Shown piece by piece: positions 7,203 to 9,414 of a stretch of DNA of 9,414 nt. This DNA is from an uncultured Candidatus Saccharibacteria bacterium (GTDB lineage: Bacteria; Patescibacteriota; Saccharimonadia; Saccharimonadales; UBA4665): contig CAITDW010000008.1 of NCBI GenBank assembly GCA_903891235.1, positions 1 through 9,414 on the forward strand, in the 5' to 3' direction. Every line of letters begins with the position of its first letter. Position 1 is the first letter of the stretch. Both the position numbers and the translations under genes were made by a program. The notes under the pieces were generated by a model. It was not told where the DNA came from. It made no database searches and saw only the letters and a program-made list of their open reading frames with translations.

Positions 7203-7919
7203 ATGAAATACAACAATTACAGCTTTACAAAAGAATCCTCTGGCTACCTTGACGAAGGCTTGAGAATTTACATGCTCTCTATTTATAAAAACATGTCAAT
7301 GGCTCTTGGTATATCAGGATTGGTAGCCTATATAATCGGTAGTAACACTCAAATAGCAATGATGTTATTTTCTACTCCGCTTGCATACGCCGTCATGTTT
7401 GCGCCGCTAATTTATATCTTTTTCTTTAGTCGTAATTTAATGAGTATGGATAAACAGCAGGCAATGTTACACCTTGGCATATTTGCGGCTCTTAACGGTC
7501 TATCACTCGGTTCGATATTTCTTGTTTATACTAGCGCAAGTATTGTTAAAACATTTTTCATTACCGCATCTACATTTGGGGCAATGAGTTTATACGGCTA
7601 TAGTACCAAAAAAGATTTAACCGCGGTAGGTTCGTTCGTTTATATGGGATTAATAGGTTTAATTATGGCTAGTCTCATTAATTTATTTTTGCGTTCTGCT
7701 GCCCTTGATTTTGTCGTCTCGTTTATAGGAGTAGGTATATTTACCGCCCTTACCGCTTATGACACACAGAAGCTTAAATCAATTTACTATAGCATGAACG
7801 GTACTACGGCAAGAGCAAGTAATATAGCGGTATACGGAGCGCTAACTTTATACTTGGATTTTATCAATCTCTTTACCATGCTGCTGCATTTTATCGGCGT
7901 AAGAAAAAGTGACGACTAA
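7203..7919 (+). CDS. Bax inhibitor-1 / YccA family membrane protein
   Basis: This is a BI-1 (TMBIM, UPF0005) protein of the inner membrane. Bacterial members include YetJ, a pH-dependent calcium leak channel, and YccA, a modulator of the FtsH protease. The 238-aa protein has a soluble N-terminus (1-28), then seven hydrophobic segments. Family signatures are present: GIFTALTAYDTQKLKS with Asp187 and the last helix LYLDFINLFTMLLHF with Asp219, which correspond to the paired aspartates of the pH switch. The N-terminal LDEGLRIYMLSIYKNMS resembles other alphaproteobacterial members. It lies 26 bases after the Rpn gene, with no RBS visible. Its stop TAA shares its last base with an ATG (7919) in the hsp20 frame, so the two genes are probably coupled. 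Whether it acts on FtsH or ions here is unknown. Confidence 0.93.
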   Translation: MKYNNYSFTKESSGYLDEGLRIYMLSIYKNMSMALGISGLVAYIIGSNTQIAMMLFSTPLAYAVMFAPLIYIFFFSRNLMSMDKQQAMLHLGIFAALNGLSLGSIFLVYTSASIVKTFFITASTFGAMSLYGYSTKKDLTAVGSFVYMGLIGLIMASLINLFLRSAALDFVVSFIGVGIFTALTAYDTQKLKSIYYSMNGTTARASNIAVYGALTLYLDFINLFTMLLHFIGVRKSDD

Positions 7920-7924
7920 TGATT

Positions 7925-7932
7925 AAGGAAGG
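7925..7932 (+). promoter_or_regulatory. Shine-Dalgarno site deciding the Hsp20 start
   Basis: AAGGAAGG at 7925-7932 is the strongest ribosome site in the window. It lies 7 bases before ATG 7940, a standard distance, but only 1 base before ATG 7934, and after ATG 7919. This favours 7940 as the main start. Confidence 0.6.
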
Positions 7933-7939
7933 TATGACC

Positions 7940-8602
7940 ATGGAAAACAATCAAATAAATAACTCTCGTGTTTGTAGTAAATATTACAAATGTATAGCAA
8001 TTACAGTGGCAATGATAGCTCTGGCTGGCAGCACTACATACCTATTATTACAGAATAATAAGCAAAAAGATATAATACAGGATCATGCAAGACAGATTAA
8101 TGAGATTCAGTCCGCTATAAATAACAACAGAGAAATGATTAATTGTAATAACAACTTGAATTCAATATTAAATGATAGCTGGCTCTCATTTAATAAAATT
8201 TTTTCTAATATAGATAATCAGGTATCGGAATTGCATAGTAACTTCTTTAAAAATGGTCTGAATGCAGGTGTCAATAGAGGTTATAATATAGTAAGCAATG
8301 AGCAAGGGTATACGGTAACCATAGCCGTACCTGGATTTTCTAAAGAAGAAATTGCAATTAAACTATCTGGTCATCGTCTTGAAATAAATGCTAAGCATGT
8401 TAGTCAGGATAATAATGAGAATGCAAATAATAAAGATATAAACACACAACCTCAGGAAACCTGTCAATACAGGCTGGATGTTCCTGCTAATATAGACCAG
8501 AATAATATTACTGCTCAATTAAACAACGGCTTGCTTACAATTAAGTTTCATAAAATAATTGGACAAACTAACAATGAACCGAAAGAGATATTAATAGATT
8601 AG
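7940..8602 (+). CDS. Membrane-anchored Hsp20 / alpha-crystallin family protein
   Basis: This is a small heat shock protein, an ATP-independent holdase that keeps unfolded proteins soluble. The 220-aa form (from ATG 7940) has a basic N-terminus, one hydrophobic segment at about 18-38 (CIAITVAMIALAGSTTYLLL), a heptad-like helix at about 39-95 rich in Asn, Gln and Ile, and the alpha-crystallin domain at about 113-205. The domain has VTIAVPGFSKEEIAI at its start and the hallmark AQLNNGLLTIKFHK near its end, followed by an I-x-I type motif (EILID). The positive-inside rule (Arg, Lys, Lys before the helix) predicts the domain outside the cytoplasm. No lipobox Cys is present, so it is likely a signal anchor. 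Most Hsp20 proteins are about 150 aa and cytosolic. ATG 7919 and 7934 are alternative in-frame starts. Asn-rich insert at about 157-172. Confidence 0.88.
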   Translation: MENNQINNSRVCSKYYKCIAITVAMIALAGSTTYLLLQNNKQKDIIQDHARQINEIQSAINNNREMINCNNNLNSILNDSWLSFNKIFSNIDNQVSELHSNFFKNGLNAGVNRGYNIVSNEQGYTVTIAVPGFSKEEIAIKLSGHRLEINAKHVSQDNNENANNKDINTQPQETCQYRLDVPANIDQNNITAQLNNGLLTIKFHKIIGQTNNEPKEILID

Positions 8603-8824
8603 GGAGAAAATTACCTGATAAACTAATTGATGACCTACTTAGAAAGTGTTTATACCGCAGATATTCAGTTATAAATTTAGGTAACCATGAAATTGTAACT
8701 TTTTGTATAGTATAAAACGGCCGTTAAGATATTGCTATTTTGTAGGTATCTTATATGTTACATAGTATATATACTATGTATAATTTTCCTACAAAACTAG
8801 AGTTAAAACTTAACAGGCTTTAAA
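8603..8824. other. Palindrome-rich intergenic control region
   Basis: This 222-base stretch holds no gene I can support. It contains a 10-bp palindrome AACGGCCGTT (8716-8725), a 22-bp palindrome (8759-8780) inside a 9-bp inverted repeat (8738-8746 with 8788-8796), and GTTAA/TTAAC (8802-8806, 8810-8814). Density of symmetry rises toward the recombinase start, as expected for a recombination site or operator. Confidence 0.5.
8738..8796. promoter_or_regulatory. Nested palindromes, candidate recombinase res site or operator
   Basis: TTTTGTAGG (8738-8746) and CCTACAAAA (8788-8796) are perfect inverted repeats. Between them lies a loop-free 22-bp palindrome (8759-8780), arms TACATAGTATA and its complement. 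A perfect -10 box TATAAT (8779-8784) overlaps its right edge, so a protein bound to the palindrome would block the promoter of the recombinase 41 bases further on. Serine resolvases often bind such sites next to their own gene. The function is inferred from layout. Confidence 0.5.
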
Positions 8825-8878
8825 ATGACTAAAATTATAGCTTATATTCGCACCTCAACAGATAAACAGGAGTTGTGA
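8825..8878 (+). pseudogene. Serine recombinase (resolvase/invertase), cut by a transposon end
   Basis: ATG 8825, with AGG at 8815-8817 as its ribosome site, opens MTKIIAYIRTSTDKQEL and then hits TGA at 8876-8878. This is the start of the catalytic domain of the resolvase/invertase family; Arg9 and the nucleophile Ser11 lie in YIRTSTDKQ. Normal members run on for about 180 or more residues. The match stops exactly where transposon-like sequence begins (8874), so the gene was interrupted by insertion, not by a point mutation. The last codon and the stop come from the transposon. The rest of the gene may continue beyond the far end of the element, outside the window. Confidence 0.85.
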
Positions 8879-8921
8879 ACTTGCGAATTAAATGTCGTGA
8901 AATTGTGCTAAATAAATGTCG
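8874..8921. repeat. Two tandem 24-bp transposon end repeats
   Basis: Units 8874-8897 and 8898-8921 share 17 of 24 bases, with identity strongest in the last nine (TAAATGTCG). They are candidate TnsB/TniA-type transposase binding sites. Confidence 0.65.
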
Positions 8922-8923
8922 CA

Positions 8924-9414
8924 TTAACTTCCAGTCACCAATGCTTCTCTTGCAGCATTTACTAAATCTGTATCGATGGAGGTAATATTATTTATTTTTA
9001 TAAGTCGTTCTAATTGTTGAAATAGCCTAGTTAGTACCCGTAAATTACCTTTTGAAATTCTAACTATAGTGTTTAATGTCTCATAATCACTAAAGTTGTC
9101 TATCTTTATTTCGGTTCCCAGTTGATTCAAATGATGTTCTATAATAAATGTCATCTCATCTTTAGAAAGAATTTTAAATTCATGTAGGAACCCAACTCGA
9201 GAATATAATTGAGGATACCGTGAGATCCTTCTCTCAATACCAGGCATACCTATTAGCACCACACCAAACTTATGCTGATCATAAATATTACGTAATTGTT
9301 CAAGGGAAGTATATTTTAGATGGTCAACTTCATCTAAAATTAGTAATTTTATTTCTGAAAATCTCTCTTGATCTGAATAGTAATTATACTTTACCTCAGT
9401 TCGGGATAAGCGTA
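8924..9414 (-). CDS. AAA+ transposition ATPase, TnsC/TniB/MuB type (C-terminal part)
   Basis: This gene encodes the ATPase that selects target DNA and activates a DDE transposase in Mu-, Tn5053- and Tn7-like elements. The frame is open from the window edge to TAA at 8926-8924, giving 163 residues; the N-terminus with Walker A is outside. Walker B is KLLILDEVDHL (coded near 9350-9317), sensor I is VVLIGMPG, and the following IERRISRYPQLYSRVGF contains the conserved arginines. The C-terminal helical lid (KDEMTFIIEHHLNQLG, then RISKGNLRVLTRLFQQLERL and a final AAREAL) is typical of this ATPase group. The GTG at 9262 is internal, not a start. It is transcribed toward the transposon tip 50 bp away. 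I cannot tell TniB from MuB-like without the transposase. Confidence 0.85.
   Translation of the reverse strand, partial: RLSRTEVKYNYYSDQERFSEIKLLILDEVDHLKYTSLEQLRNIYDQHKFGVVLIGMPGIERRISRYPQLYSRVGFLHEFKILSKDEMTFIIEHHLNQLGTEIKIDNFSDYETLNTIVRISKGNLRVLTRLFQQLERLIKINNITSIDTDLVNAAREALVTGS

Larger units (their letters stand above)
8874..9414 (-). mobile_element. One end of a Tn7/Tn5053/Mu-like transposon (partial)
   Basis: The element begins with TGT at 8874, inside the serine recombinase gene. Two tandem 24-bp units follow (8874-8897, 8898-8921), 17 of 24 positions alike, both ending in AAATGTCG. This fits the transposase binding sites known from Tn7-like and Tn5053-like ends, which also start with TGT. 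The stop of the ATPase gene lies 50 bp from the tip. The other end, the DDE transposase and any cargo are outside the window. No TniQ/TnsD gene sits between the ATPase and this end. The exact tip could be off by a few bases. Confidence 0.75.

Noticed and set aside
9260..9262. GTG as start of a 112-aa protein on the - strand
   Set aside because: The same frame is open to the window edge and encodes Walker B and sensor I just upstream, so the GTG is an internal valine.
1..9414. CRISPR array, rRNA or tRNA genes
   Set aside because: No regularly spaced direct repeats and no rRNA or tRNA signatures were seen on either strand.

Overview
The window is AT-rich and reads as a chromosomal piece from an intracellular alphaproteobacterium of the Rickettsiales, most likely Rickettsiaceae. 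The evidence is the codon bias, a GapR/DUF2312 protein, a BI-1 family protein, a stand-alone RecD2 helicase, a Rpn-type nuclease/transposase and weak or absent Shine-Dalgarno sites on several genes. The genus cannot be settled from sequence alone. All host genes run on the + strand. Only the mobile element at the right edge runs on the - strand.

Left part (1-862): a possible C-terminal tail of an unidentified gene (1-78), stem-loops, a small protein resembling DUF6933 (205-732), then a spacer with a hairpin and an 18-codon signal-peptide-like ORF. Middle (863-6171): a zinc metallopeptidase of family M3, close to oligopeptidase A but with a possible secretion signal; the RecD2 helicase; a multi-pass membrane protein resembling the VUT/YhhQ family; and the nucleoid protein GapR. 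Right middle (6172-8602): a near-consensus sigma-70 promoter drives a Rpn-family PD-(D/E)XK gene. It is followed by a BI-1/YccA-type membrane protein whose stop codon lies next to a membrane-anchored small heat shock protein (Hsp20), an unusual pairing that suggests a membrane proteostasis unit.

Right end (8603-9414): a palindrome-rich control region precedes a serine recombinase that keeps only its first 16-17 residues. It is cut by the end of a Tn7/Tn5053/Mu-like transposon. The transposon end begins with TGT and carries two tandem 24-bp repeats ending in AAATGTCG. It is followed at once by the C-terminal half of an AAA+ TnsC/TniB/MuB-type ATPase on the - strand, which leaves the window. 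Insertion next to a resolvase gene and its putative recombination site resembles the known 'res-site hunter' behaviour of Tn5053/Tn402 elements.

Two starts were moved downstream because of ribosome binding sites or promoters (5352 for the membrane protein, 7940 for Hsp20). A second start (962) is plausible for the M3 peptidase.
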